A stretch of 64,000 nucleotides of DNA from Oceanobacillus halophilus (GCF_003628505.1 NZ_RBZP01000010.1:46106-110105), one strand, 5' to 3'. Positions 39,049 through 48,352 are shown, counted from the first letter of the stretch. A program made the numbers and translations. The notes: generated by a model not told the origin, from the sequence alone.

Positions 39049-39777
39049 TTAAAAGGAAATTCTATCCCGATAGTTTTCAATTAATTGGTGATTATGCTGT
39101 TCTGCACCATCCACATTTCCACTCAAAAGGACTGGTGGTGCTTCGCCATTCTTTGCCATTCCAGAAATAACTTCTGCCATTACTGCATTCATAATCGAAG
39201 CCCCTATTACCGTTGAACCTGGAGCAAAATTGACGTTCACATTTTCATCCGAAAGCAATGCATCCCCAACAGGAATATGATTGTCCAACGCTAAATCTGC
39301 TGTCTCATGCAAAAAATTGCCGCTTGGATGTCTGGAAGTCTGTTCCTTGGCATAAACAATCGAGGACAGACTAAGGACGAATGCTCCTTTTTCTTTCGCG
39401 ATTAGTGCTGCATCAATTGGAACAGGATTTCTTCCCGAAGTAGAGATCACGATCATGATGTCGCCTTTCTTTATATCCTGCTCGTCCATGAATGTTTTTG
39501 CATAATCTGCTTTTTTTTCCAAAGTTGAGGAACGTACCGCACCCTCATGCAACATTAATGGCTCATGAAGAATCGGATGAATCGGTACCAGCCCACCTGC
39601 ACGATAATACACTTCTTCTGCCAGCATATGGGAATGTCCACAACCAAACAGGTGCACCACACCGCCATTTCGCAATGACTCTGCTATCTTATTGGCTGCC
39701 TCTTTAATTGTGCTAGCCTCTTTTTCTTCCACGATATCTAAAATATGCTTCACTTGTTGAAAATATTGATGAATCAT
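39049..39777 (-). CDS. SIS-domain phosphosugar protein (UPF0309 type)
   Basis: 242-aa protein with a SIS fold: GGVVHLFGCGHSHMLAEEVYYRAGG (phosphosugar loop), MIVISTSGRNPVPIDAAL and a GDALLS segment, as in the UPF0309 group. SIS domains bind or isomerise phosphorylated sugars. It is the second gene after IIA and lies upstream of nagP in the same direction, so an amino-sugar phosphate is the likely ligand. The exact reaction is unknown. Confidence 0.8.
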   Translation of the reverse strand: MIHQYFQQVKHILDIVEEKEASTIKEAANKIAESLRNGGVVHLFGCGHSHMLAEEVYYRAGGLVPIHPILHEPLMLHEGAVRSSTLEKKADYAKTFMDEQDIKKGDIMIVISTSGRNPVPIDAALIAKEKGAFVLSLSSIVYAKEQTSRHPSGNFLHETADLALDNHIPVGDALLSDENVNVNFAPGSTVIGASIMNAVMAEVISGMAKNGEAPPVLLSGNVDGAEQHNHQLIENYRDRISF

Positions 39778-39827
39778 CTACTGCACCATCCTCCGCTTAA
39801 CCTGTGTAATTCCGATTAATCTTATAC

Positions 39828-40322
39828 TTATTTACCAGAAATCGTGAGTAAAACTGTCTCTCCTGCTTTCGCTGCTTTCTCTTCGGTTTGGGTAATGTCT
39901 TTATTTAAATCTCCACTGTTCGTAATAATCATTGGCGTGATGACACTGCTAGCATTTTCACGAATATATTCCAGGTCAAATGACATTAAGGGTTGTCCAA
40001 CCGTTACTTTATCCCCAGCACGAACTTTCGGTGTAAAGCCTTCCCCGTTTAATGCTACTGTTTCCAGGCCAATATGAATGAGAATTTCGGTTCCGTTTTC
40101 TGTCTCCAGTCCAATCGCATGTTTCGAATCAGGGATTTGTACTATTTTTCCAGCTACCGGTGAAACGACCTCTCCTTCACTTGAGTTGATGGCCACCCCT
40201 TCGCCCATCATCTTTTGACTAAAAACTGGATCTGGAACCTCTTCCAATGGCACTACTTCCCCGTTGATAGGTGCATATATCTCTTCTGCTTCTTTTGATT
40301 TTTTGAATAGTTTTTTTAGCAT
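39828..40322 (-). CDS. crr: PTS glucose-family IIA component
   Basis: 164-aa soluble IIA of the glucose family. It carries KMMGEGVAI, VVSPVAGKIVQIPDSKHA and the phosphorylated His83 in ILIHIGLETVAL, then the VKAGDKV-type strand RAGDKVTVGQPLMSFD. It passes phosphate from HPr to the IIB domain of the nearby IICB, which lacks its own IIA. A dre-type site 102-117 bp upstream places it under NagR. Confidence 0.93.
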   Translation of the reverse strand: MLKKLFKKSKEAEEIYAPINGEVVPLEEVPDPVFSQKMMGEGVAINSSEGEVVSPVAGKIVQIPDSKHAIGLETENGTEILIHIGLETVALNGEGFTPKVRAGDKVTVGQPLMSFDLEYIRENASSVITPMIITNSGDLNKDITQTEEKAAKAGETVLLTISGK

Positions 40323-40423
40323 GGTGATACTTCCTTTCTCTGATAGGTTGAGCTACATCTTAGTTTTAATTTATATAGTAAAATTATTCCTTTTACATTT
40401 GTATGATAACAAATGTATTGTAT

Positions 40424-40439
40424 ATATGTCTATACCAGT
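40424..40439. promoter_or_regulatory. NagR dre-type operator upstream of the IIA gene
   Basis: ATATGTCTATACCAGT shares the TGTCTATACCA core with the nagP site. Confidence 0.65.
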
Positions 40440-40548
40440 TGTGTTAGAATAATCTCTTACCCTTTAAAAAATATATTTAATGACTGATAAACCTACCTCT
40501 TTTCAGCTCAAAAAAGACAACCAGATTTCCTGATTGCCTCTTCCCGTC

Positions 40549-41457
40549 TCACACCAAATATTCAATTGCTTTCCTGACATATCCCTTACTTTTATCCAGT
40601 GCATCCTTTGCTTTCTCAAAATCTACACCCGCTTCAATCATAACAATAGCAGGTTTTACTTCATTATTTGTTGCATCAAGCACCGCACCTGCTTTCTCAT
40701 AGGGTACATCTGTTATTTCCATGATGATTGATTTCGCGCGTTCTTTCAACTTATAGTTGCTTGCATGTAAATCCACCATAAGATTTTCATAAACTTTTCC
40801 TAATTTCACCATTGTGCTGGTACTAATCATATTCAGAATCATCTTATGTGCTGTTGCTGCCTTCATTCTAGTGGAGCCGGTCAAAACTTCAGGGCCAACT
40901 ACTACTTCAATACCAGTATCTGCATAACGAGAAATCTCTGAATTCTTGTTACATGTTAAGCTGACAGCATATGCACCAACACTTTGCGCATATTTCAAGG
41001 CTCCAATCGGGTATGGCGTTCTACCACTTGCTGTAATTCCAATTACGACATCCTTTTTGGTCAAGCCACGAGTTTTCAAGTCCACTGCGCCTTGCTGTTC
41101 ATTATCCTCCGCACCTTCAACCGCCTGGAAAAAAGCAGTGTTTCCACCGGCCATGACGGTTTGTATCATTTCAGGGTCTGTCATGAATGTTGGTGGGCAT
41201 TCCGAAGCATCCGTGATACCGATTCGCCCACTAGTTCCAGCTCCAACATAAAATAGTCTGCCACCATTGCTAAGAGCCTCCATCACCTTCTCCACAACAA
41301 TTGCAACTTCCGGTAAAACCATTTCCACTTTATTGGCCACTTTTTTGTCTTCATTGTTTATTACTTGAAGTAATTTTATTGTGGAGATTTGATCTATATT
41401 AACACTGCCTGGATTTCTTTTTTCTGTGGTTAGTTTTGATAAGTTCATTTCCATCAT
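40549..41457 (-). CDS. murQ: N-acetylmuramic acid 6-phosphate etherase
   Basis: 302-aa MurQ, family length. It splits MurNAc 6-phosphate into GlcNAc 6-phosphate and D-lactate. The SIS domain carries LFYVGAGTSGRIGITDASECPP, VIGITASGRTPYPIGAL, and GPEVLTGSTRMKAATA with the catalytic acids. Its product feeds NagA and NagB encoded nearby. Last gene of the operon that starts with the binding protein at 46863. Confidence 0.96.
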   Translation of the reverse strand: MMEMNLSKLTTEKRNPGSVNIDQISTIKLLQVINNEDKKVANKVEMVLPEVAIVVEKVMEALSNGGRLFYVGAGTSGRIGITDASECPPTFMTDPEMIQTVMAGGNTAFFQAVEGAEDNEQQGAVDLKTRGLTKKDVVIGITASGRTPYPIGALKYAQSVGAYAVSLTCNKNSEISRYADTGIEVVVGPEVLTGSTRMKAATAHKMILNMISTSTMVKLGKVYENLMVDLHASNYKLKERAKSIIMEITDVPYEKAGAVLDATNNEVKPAIVMIEAGVDFEKAKDALDKSKGYVRKAIEYLV

Positions 41458-41532
41458 ATAATACCCCTCACTAGACGAAGATGTCTTTCATATATTGTGT
41501 TCTTACAACTTTAAAGCTTTCACATGAACATA

Positions 41533-42516
41533 CTAATTCAGTAAGTTCCAACTCCATGTAACATTGCTTTGAACCTCATCATCTATCAAGATATCCTTAC
41601 TGCGTAAAGCCATAATATACGCTCCTATAACTGGTGGGAGATTGGGCTGAATAAGTGTTACATCTCCCATAGAGGATTTCAGTTTCGACATAAATTGTTC
41701 CCTGAAAAAGGAATTTGAGAAGAGCCCACCATGAATAACAATCGGCCATTTATCTCTTGATTGCATACGCTGTTTCGTACTATCCACCAAATTTATTAAA
41801 TTTTCCATTGCCTCATGAATAATATTCTTTGCAACAGGATCGCTTCTTTCAGCTGCATTCAAAACCAAAGGCGCTGCACTAGCAATCTTTAATCGGGGAT
41901 TTGGGTCTCCATGAATTACTGATATAAGTTCTGGGACCTCTTTTATACGGAAGTAGTCTTTAATTATATGGCTTAATTCAGTAACATCTCCTCTACCATC
42001 GTAAGCCTTTAATACTGATTGAATCGCCCTTTTTCCAATCCAATAACCACTACCTTCATCTCCAAACAAGTATCCCCAACCGCCAACGCGAATAGCATCC
42101 ATTTTCGAGGGATTAATGCCATAAGCAATCGACCCAGTACCAGCAATTATTACAATTCCCGGTTCTCCCCATGTCCCAGCTGCAAGGGCTGCAATGGCAT
42201 CATTTTCTATAGAGAGAATATTTTCATAGATCGTTCCTTTAAAAAAATCTTCTATTGTTTCTCTATCCTTCGCTCTACCACTTCCAGATAAGCATAAATA
42301 TAGAGTTTCGATATGACTTTCATTCGAATCAGATTCTCGAATCACTTCATCTATCAGCCGAAATAGTACTGCTTTAACATGGGTATGGGAATTGGACTGG
42401 ATATTAGTGGATTCACCAATCGACATCGCTAATATTTGTCCTTTTTCATCTCCAATAACACATTGTGTTTTTGTTCCGCCTCCATCCATTCCTATCCATC
42501 TTTTTCCGTTAATCAT
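41533..42516 (-). CDS. BadF/BadG-type amino-sugar kinase (MurK/NagK-like)
   Basis: 327-aa kinase of the BadF/BadG/BcrA/BcrD actin-like family. It has IGMDGGGTKTQCVIGD (phosphate 1), YLCLSGSGR, IENDAIAALAAG, VIIAGTGSIAYG, and GWGYLFGDEGSGYWIG (adenosine and sugar site). This is the family of MurK, which phosphorylates MurNAc and GlcNAc at O6 in Clostridium. Placement between a sugar ABC importer and MurQ makes MurNAc kinase the best reading. It overlaps the serine hydrolase gene by 8 bp. Confidence 0.87.
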   Translation of the reverse strand: MINGKRWIGMDGGGTKTQCVIGDEKGQILAMSIGESTNIQSNSHTHVKAVLFRLIDEVIRESDSNESHIETLYLCLSGSGRAKDRETIEDFFKGTIYENILSIENDAIAALAAGTWGEPGIVIIAGTGSIAYGINPSKMDAIRVGGWGYLFGDEGSGYWIGKRAIQSVLKAYDGRGDVTELSHIIKDYFRIKEVPELISVIHGDPNPRLKIASAAPLVLNAAERSDPVAKNIIHEAMENLINLVDSTKQRMQSRDKWPIVIHGGLFSNSFFREQFMSKLKSSMGDVTLIQPNLPPVIGAYIMALRSKDILIDDEVQSNVTWSWNLLN

Positions 42517-43591
42517 TTTGGTCTACCTCTTGGAACTCTTCCATGGCTAAGGAAATCAGATTATGTGTGATTCTTCTAAATCTTGCTATATCTGTTTGTC
42601 TGCCAAAATGTACGCGATTGGTAAGTAGGATAATGGCAAAATTCTTATCTGCATCAAACCAAAGGGAAGTTCCGGTAAATCCTGTATGCCCAAATCCATT
42701 TTGTAAAAACTGTCCAGAGAAGGAAGGAGTATCATATAATTGCCAGCCGAGTCCTCTGCTTAATTTCAATCCTTCTGTCTGGATTTCCCTACTTAAATCA
42801 AGTGTTTGTTTGGATAAAATCCTTTGGCCGTTATATCTCCCATCATTTAATATCATTCTCGAAAACTTGACTAAATCATGTAAGGTAGTAAAGAGTCCGG
42901 CGTGCCCGCTTACTCCACCAAAATGATTGGCATTTTCATCATGGACTTTTCCCCATTGATAATCTTGAATGGACTCCATGAATTCTGTTGCTGCAATCTG
43001 ATTCAGTCTCTTACTGGATGGATTAAAGCAGGTATCCTTCATTCCCAGTGGTTGATAGATAATCTCTTCTACATATTGATCCAGGGACATTCCTGTTATT
43101 TTTTCAACAATATATCCAAGTGTTATAAAATTGAGGTCACTATAGATAACTTCTGAATCAACTTCCTTTTTGTCTTTCCGTTCACTTATCCTTATAATAG
43201 CCTCATCCATAGAAGTTCCATCCAAATAAAAGTTAATTCCTGGCTGAAATCCACTTGTATGACATAATAAATGTCTAATTGTTACATCACTCTGATATTC
43301 CTTGAATGCTGGTACATATACATATACGGGATCATCTAAGTCTAGCTCCCCATCCTCCAATAATTTCAAAATCGCAGGGAGGGTTGTCGCAACTTTCGTT
43401 AGTGATGCCACATCAAAAATTGTATTTTCCTTCATATATATTCTTTTCTTAAAATGGGCATAACCCGAATAATGTACATATGGCATCTCATTCGGTGTAA
43501 CCACTCCAGCAACAGCTCCTGGTAAAAGCCCATCTTGTACTGCTTTATCGATAAAGGTCGTAACTTTAGTAAAATACTTTTTATGATTCAT
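42509..43591 (-). CDS. Beta-lactamase-like serine hydrolase (YbbE/AmpC-type fold)
   Basis: 360-aa class C beta-lactamase/DD-peptidase fold. Ser63 and Lys66 are in VASLTKVAT, Tyr150-Ser-Asp is in IYSDLNF, and the third motif His-Thr-Gly is in GFGHTGFTG. No clear signal peptide is seen. The Met at 43591 is preferred because AAAAGGGTGGTACAGGTG precedes it; 43615 is an alternative. A similar protein is encoded in the B. subtilis murQ locus. Its position next to MurNAc genes suggests action on muropeptide-derived compounds, but the substrate is unknown. Confidence 0.8.
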   Translation of the reverse strand: MNHKKYFTKVTTFIDKAVQDGLLPGAVAGVVTPNEMPYVHYSGYAHFKKRIYMKENTIFDVASLTKVATTLPAILKLLEDGELDLDDPVYVYVPAFKEYQSDVTIRHLLCHTSGFQPGINFYLDGTSMDEAIIRISERKDKKEVDSEVIYSDLNFITLGYIVEKITGMSLDQYVEEIIYQPLGMKDTCFNPSSKRLNQIAATEFMESIQDYQWGKVHDENANHFGGVSGHAGLFTTLHDLVKFSRMILNDGRYNGQRILSKQTLDLSREIQTEGLKLSRGLGWQLYDTPSFSGQFLQNGFGHTGFTGTSLWFDADKNFAIILLTNRVHFGRQTDIARFRRITHNLISLAMEEFQEVDQND

Positions 43592-43622
43592 CACCTGTAC
43601 CACCCTTTTATTCATGTAATAC

Positions 43623-44462
43623 CTAGCCTTTTACTGCTCCTTCTGTCATGCCTTTTGTGATATGGCGTTGGAATAACGCATAGAAAATAATAACAGGAAC
43701 TACTGCAATCGTTAGGCCAGCAAACAGCACTCCCCATGCACTGCTGTACTGCGCATTAGTTGCAAGAAGATCCATTTGCACACCTAATGTATTTTTACTG
43801 TCGGTTTGAATAAGAATTAACGCCATGAAGTATTCATTCCAAAATGATACAGCATTAAGGATCGATGCTGTAATAATCCCTGATTTCACTAATGGAGTAA
43901 CAATTTTTAATAGAACCCCATAGGGAGACATCCCGTCTATGGCGGCTGCTTCCTCTAACTCCCGAGGGACATTTCCCATAAAACTAGTTAAAATAAAAAT
44001 CGTAAATGGAACTTGCGATATTGCATAAACTAGGGATAGCGCCAATAAATTATCCAGCAGGTTCATTCGCATTAATAAAAAGAACAAAGGAATCCACCCA
44101 AGAACAGCTGGAATCATCATGGAAGAGATGTAGGTGTTGAATAAGATGTCACTTCCTTTAAAACGCAGCTTCTCTAAGGCATAAGAGGTTGGAATAGCTA
44201 GGACCAAGCATAAAAAAGTTCCCACTACGGTAACCGTCATACTGTTTAAAAATGCCGTGCCAATATTAAAATCTGTCCAGGCTAAGAAAAAATTTTCGAT
44301 GTTAAATGTTTCTGGAAGCGACCATGGAGAAGCATAAATTTCTGCATTTGTTCTAAATGAACCAATCGCCATCCAAAGAATCGGGTAGATAACCACAACC
44401 GACCAAAGGAGCAACGGAATTCGTATAGCAATCTTTGATAAGAATCGAACAAAACTGAACAT
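43623..44462 (-). CDS. ABC sugar importer 3 permease, MalG type
   Basis: 279-aa permease with six predicted spans, EAA loop LEEAAAIDGMSPYGVLLKI and terminal GMTEGAVKG tail. It starts 12 bp after its partner permease. In an operon with MurQ and a sugar kinase it most likely carries MurNAc or a MurNAc-containing saccharide. Confidence 0.87.
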   Translation of the reverse strand: MFSFVRFLSKIAIRIPLLLWSVVVIYPILWMAIGSFRTNAEIYASPWSLPETFNIENFFLAWTDFNIGTAFLNSMTVTVVGTFLCLVLAIPTSYALEKLRFKGSDILFNTYISSMMIPAVLGWIPLFFLLMRMNLLDNLLALSLVYAISQVPFTIFILTSFMGNVPRELEEAAAIDGMSPYGVLLKIVTPLVKSGIITASILNAVSFWNEYFMALILIQTDSKNTLGVQMDLLATNAQYSSAWGVLFAGLTIAVVPVIIFYALFQRHITKGMTEGAVKG

Positions 44463-44474
44463 AATCTCCCCCCC

Positions 44475-45368
44475 TTAATGTTCCACTTTTTCTCTTTTTA
44501 AGATAAACTGCAAGATCAGAACAGTTACTAAAGAAACAACTAAAATTAAGACACCGATTGCCGCACCATAACCAAATTGAAAGTCTTCAAATGCCTTTTC
44601 ATATAAATAGGAACCCATTACTTCCGTTGCATTACCAGGTCCACCATTGGTCATGACTTGAACCAATACAAATGAACCGTTCAAAGATGTAATTACAATA
44701 TAAATAATCGACGTTTTAATTTGCGGCCAAATGAGTGGAACGGTTATTTTCCAAAATTGCTGCCATTCACTTGCTCCATCAATTTCGGCAGATTCATAAA
44801 GACTTTTAGATACGTTCATGATTCCACCCATAAGTAATAGCATGAACAATCCGATACCAGCCCAAATAGCAGGTAGCACTAGACTTGGCAGTGCCCATTC
44901 CATGGAACCCAGCCACGGTCTGGTCCAGCTTTCCAGGCCGATTGACGTTAGCAAACCATTAATAATCCCTATATCTGGATCAAAGATAAACTGCCATAAG
45001 ATCCCAATCACAACAATAGACATGATATTTGGAAAGAAGAAAACCACTCGATAAAAGGGGGCTTCTTTAATCCGTAGCTGGGTTAAAGCAACCGCAAAGA
45101 ATAGAGCTAAAAGCATGATCCCGATTACTTTGGTAAATACAAAGAAATAATCATTAAAGATTGTTTTCGGAATAACGGAGTCATTAAACAATTTCTTATA
45201 ATTATCAAGTCCTATAAAATCCTTCACCGCACTCGAACCCGACCATTCAAAAAAAGATAAATAAAGTCCATTTACCATAGGGTAGACAGTGAACACAAGA
45301 AACAAGATAAAGGTAGGTAACAAACAGAATGCCAGAAATAAGTATTTTTGTTTTTTCGACTGTACCAT
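44475..45368 (-). CDS. ABC sugar importer 3 permease, MalF type
   Basis: 297-aa permease, six predicted spans, EAA loop LYESAEIDGASEWQQFWKI. It lies 94 bp after the binding-protein gene, separated by a hairpin. Partner of the following permease. Confidence 0.87.
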   Translation of the reverse strand: MVQSKKQKYLFLAFCLLPTFILFLVFTVYPMVNGLYLSFFEWSGSSAVKDFIGLDNYKKLFNDSVIPKTIFNDYFFVFTKVIGIMLLALFFAVALTQLRIKEAPFYRVVFFFPNIMSIVVIGILWQFIFDPDIGIINGLLTSIGLESWTRPWLGSMEWALPSLVLPAIWAGIGLFMLLLMGGIMNVSKSLYESAEIDGASEWQQFWKITVPLIWPQIKTSIIYIVITSLNGSFVLVQVMTNGGPGNATEVMGSYLYEKAFEDFQFGYGAAIGVLILVVSLVTVLILQFILKREKVEH

Positions 45369-45422
45369 CCCATCACTCTTTTCTATGAAACTAAAATATG
45401 TAAATTAATAGCTTATAAGAGA

Positions 45423-45451
45423 GAATGTAAAGCCCTATAGACTTTACATTC
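45423..45451 (-). terminator. Intercistronic hairpin after binding protein 3
   Basis: Perfect GAATGTAAAG/CTTTACATTC stem, nine-base loop, between binding protein and permease. Third example of the same arrangement in this window. Confidence 0.65.
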
Positions 45452-45462
45452 TTCCCCTTTCT

Positions 45463-46863
45463 TTAATTACGTAATTCCTCTGCTTTTTCTCGCATAACTT
45501 GAACAAATTCTTCTGCATCAATGTTCCCCATTAAAATTTCAACAATCTGCAGGTGCAATTCATCTGTCATATCAATTGCAATCTTTTGGTCATCGCCCTC
45601 TGGTGTATTTCGATTAAACACTTCGATTGTACCTGGATTATTTATCATTTCATTGATACCTTTTAAGAATTCTGGAACATTTTCATTACCAGAAAGATCC
45701 ACGTTCTTCAGATTCATAATAGCACCTGTAGACTCGGCAAATTTCTGTGCATTTTCTTCTGTAAAGACATATTCCAAAAATGCTTTAGCAGCTTCAGGAT
45801 TCTCTGCCTCTTTCGCAATAGCTACAGGACGAATATCGGGAACAAGTGCCATCGCATCTCCAGAATCATTGAAAGGTGTTGGCATAAAGCCATATTCGAA
45901 GTCATCTGGTGTATCCGCTGCCATTTCTGTTGGTAACCAGAAACCAACTGGAATATAGGCAGTCTCATGCATAATGAAATTCATTTGTGTCTGGGTATGA
46001 CTTCTTGCAGCAAATCCTTCATCAACAAGGCCAGCCTCTACCATCGCTTCCACCTTCTTCATGACTTCCAATGCTTCATCACTTTCCCAAGCTTCTACCA
46101 CACCGTCAGACAAGTTATTTAACAATTCTTCTCCACCAGCTGCTGCAAATGCTGGGTATAAAACACCACGCTGGAAGTATTGTGGATATTGACCAGTAGT
46201 AATAAATGGTGCAATTCCAGTGTCTTCTTTAATTTGTTCCATGGAAGCTAACCAAGTATCAAAGTCTTCAGGAACCTCCCATCCATTCTCCTGGAACCAG
46301 GCATTGTCATACCAAACTCCCCAAGTATCAAAAACAAGTGGCAGACTGTAGATTTCTCCACCGCTTAACTCTTCAGCTGGTGAAATAAAATTATCCAATA
46401 ATGGCGTTCCATCTTCTAACGTAATGTCCCCCACCCAATCACTAAGATCCATCAACTGTCCATCACTAATCATTTGGGTTTCACTTGCACCGTTTCCGTC
46501 AATATAAACAACATCTGGTGGATCATTGGAAATCCAACGCGTTTTCATTTCAGTATTAATATCAGGCCCTGCATGTTCAATTATTTCGACGTTTGGATAT
46601 TTCTCTTTAAATCCTTCCATCACGTTTTTCCACCATTCGTCTCCATAACCACCGACAAAGTATTGGATTTCCAGCTCTCCGGAGATTTCCCCGTCAGCGC
46701 CTGCTGATGCACCATCATCTGTCGTTTCTGATTCTTCTCCTAGATCTGCTTGATCATCTTCTGAGGAACTATCAGATGAACATGCTGCTAACATTCCTAC
46801 TAGCAGAATAAGTGAGATTAGTAGAAACAGTAATCTGCTTTGCTTAAAAACTTTCTCTTTCAT
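45463..46863 (-). CDS. ABC sugar-binding lipoprotein (importer 3, MurNAc-type operon)
   Basis: 466-aa family 1 binding protein: signal peptide with lipobox MLAAC, a long Ser/Asp/Glu linker (residues 28-58), then ELEIQYFVGGYGDEWW and NVEIIEHAGPDI. First gene of the operon binding protein-two permeases-hydrolase-kinase-murQ. It faces away from the MurR-type regulator only by order; both are on the minus strand. A MurNAc or muropeptide-sugar ligand is inferred from the operon. Confidence 0.85.
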   Translation of the reverse strand: MKEKVFKQSRLLFLLISLILLVGMLAACSSDSSSEDDQADLGEESETTDDGASAGADGEISGELEIQYFVGGYGDEWWKNVMEGFKEKYPNVEIIEHAGPDINTEMKTRWISNDPPDVVYIDGNGASETQMISDGQLMDLSDWVGDITLEDGTPLLDNFISPAEELSGGEIYSLPLVFDTWGVWYDNAWFQENGWEVPEDFDTWLASMEQIKEDTGIAPFITTGQYPQYFQRGVLYPAFAAAGGEELLNNLSDGVVEAWESDEALEVMKKVEAMVEAGLVDEGFAARSHTQTQMNFIMHETAYIPVGFWLPTEMAADTPDDFEYGFMPTPFNDSGDAMALVPDIRPVAIAKEAENPEAAKAFLEYVFTEENAQKFAESTGAIMNLKNVDLSGNENVPEFLKGINEMINNPGTIEVFNRNTPEGDDQKIAIDMTDELHLQIVEILMGNIDAEEFVQVMREKAEELRN

Positions 46864-46946
46864 TCTTTTAACACCCCTTTAATATGTTTATATAAACCAA
46901 TGCATGTGCACTGGGTAAACCCATGAATATTTCTCTGCCCCGTAAA

Positions 46947-47795
46947 TTATTTAAATCTGTCCTGAATTGCTTTTCTCGTCTTATCTAAATAATCAACAGA
47001 TTGCTTATAATTGATAGATGCCAATCCTGTAAATAAGATATCAATGACATTTAATTGAGCTATCCTGGAAGCGGTTGCTCCACTGCGAATACTCTTTTCA
47101 ATCGGTGAAGCAAACAAATTCACATCCGCCATTTTTTGTACAGTGTTCGTACCATAGCCTGTTAACGAAATAACTTTCGCATGATTAGCTGTGACAATTT
47201 TTAACGTATCAATGATTTCCTTTGTTTCCCCCGAATACGAAACTGCTAACACCAAATCGTTTGCTTGAAGATGGACTGCTGATGTTAACTGAGTATGACT
47301 ATCCGTTAAAGCCTCACACCATTTATTGATCCGCTTTAGTTTCTGTTCAAAATCGAGCGCAACAATAGCGGATGCACCAACACCTATAGCAATAATCCGT
47401 CTTGCTTTATTTAATAAATCGACAGCTTCGTCCATCGCTTTAGGATCCATAATAGCAAGTGTACTATTAATAGCATGCATGTTATTATTCGAAATTGATT
47501 CAATAATTTCTGAAAGTGTTGCATCTGCTGATATATCTTGGTATTTATTAACTTCCAGATTCCCCTGATTAATGGATGCAGAAATACTTAACTTCAATTC
47601 TCGAAATCCTTTAAAGTGCAGAGATCGACACATTCGAATAATCGTTGCCTCACTTGTATTTGTCTTTTTTGATAATTTGGCAATCGGCATCTCCAATATT
47701 TCCTGTGGATTATGAAAAATAAATTCTGCTACTTTTCTCTCCGAAGGGTTTAATATCTTAATCCCCTGTCGAATACGCTCCATTCCATTTTGCAT
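46947..47795 (-). CDS. murR: MurR/RpiR-family regulator
   Basis: 282-aa regulator. The N-terminal RpiR helix-turn-helix (KILNPSERKVAEFIF, AKLSKKTNTSEATIIRMCRSL) is followed by a SIS domain at about 110-250 (IIAIGVGASAIVALDFEQKL, DLVLAVSYSGETKEIIDTLK) that senses a phosphosugar, MurNAc 6-phosphate in known MurR proteins. It is directly upstream of the MurNAc-type operon and very likely controls it. Confidence 0.9.
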   Translation of the reverse strand: MQNGMERIRQGIKILNPSERKVAEFIFHNPQEILEMPIAKLSKKTNTSEATIIRMCRSLHFKGFRELKLSISASINQGNLEVNKYQDISADATLSEIIESISNNNMHAINSTLAIMDPKAMDEAVDLLNKARRIIAIGVGASAIVALDFEQKLKRINKWCEALTDSHTQLTSAVHLQANDLVLAVSYSGETKEIIDTLKIVTANHAKVISLTGYGTNTVQKMADVNLFASPIEKSIRSGATASRIAQLNVIDILFTGLASINYKQSVDYLDKTRKAIQDRFK

Positions 47796-48266
47796 TATTT
47801 TCTCCTTTTGACTTCAACGTAGTAAAACTTCGTATGTGTTATTAACTTTATGTAGCTTAACTACATCTTATTTTAATGTTATACAGATGTCAATATAATT
47901 ATGATAATTTTCTGATAAGAGAGTAGTCTTGTTTTTGTTTTCACTTACAAATGGAAGAGGCCTTCCCGAAATTGGAAAGGCCTCTGCTTGAAAATACAAT
48001 AGTAACTTTTAACTATAAAATATAAGGTACAGTCATGTTAAAGAGCAACAATCTTTTAGAAAAAAGCCTACTAATAAGTAAATCCATTATTCCTATTATT
48101 CTATAAGCTCCACAAATTATCATTTGTCAATAAATAGTAGAAATGATGGTTCTATTTATATTGCATAAAATTGGAAAAAGGCATAATATAGAAATTGCGC
48201 CTTTTTTATATAGGCAAAAAGAACCGTTAAATATTAACTAGTTACATGTTACTTTTTTGACATAAT
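47796..48266. other. Intergenic region between divergent murR and the chemosensory operon
   Basis: AT-rich, no gene seen. Holds a strong hairpin AGAGGCCTTCC/GGAAAGGCCTCT at 47956-47985 without a clear T run, and a plus-strand AAAAAGGC...GCCTTTTTT terminator-like hairpin at 48175-48207. A TTGACA-like element at 48257-48262 lies too close to the riboswitch to be placed confidently. Confidence 0.5.
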
Positions 48267-48352
48267 GTTAAAGGCAAACTATCTGAAAAGATAGGACGCA
48301 AAGCTCTAGGGTCTAAAGCTTTTTAAGCTACGATCGCCTAGCTACCAAGATA
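48267..48352 (+). ncRNA. Cyclic di-GMP-I (GEMM) riboswitch
   Basis: The conserved aptamer core is visible in order: AAAGGCAAACTATCTGAAAA, then GATAGGACGCAAAGCTCTAG, GGTCTAAAGC, ACGATCGCCTAGCTACC. This matches the GGCAAAC...GAAA...GACGCAAAGC...GG.CTAA pattern of the class I c-di-GMP aptamer, including the tetraloop and its receptor. A terminator follows within 15 bp, then a chemosensory operon with an EAL protein. Confidence 0.92.
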
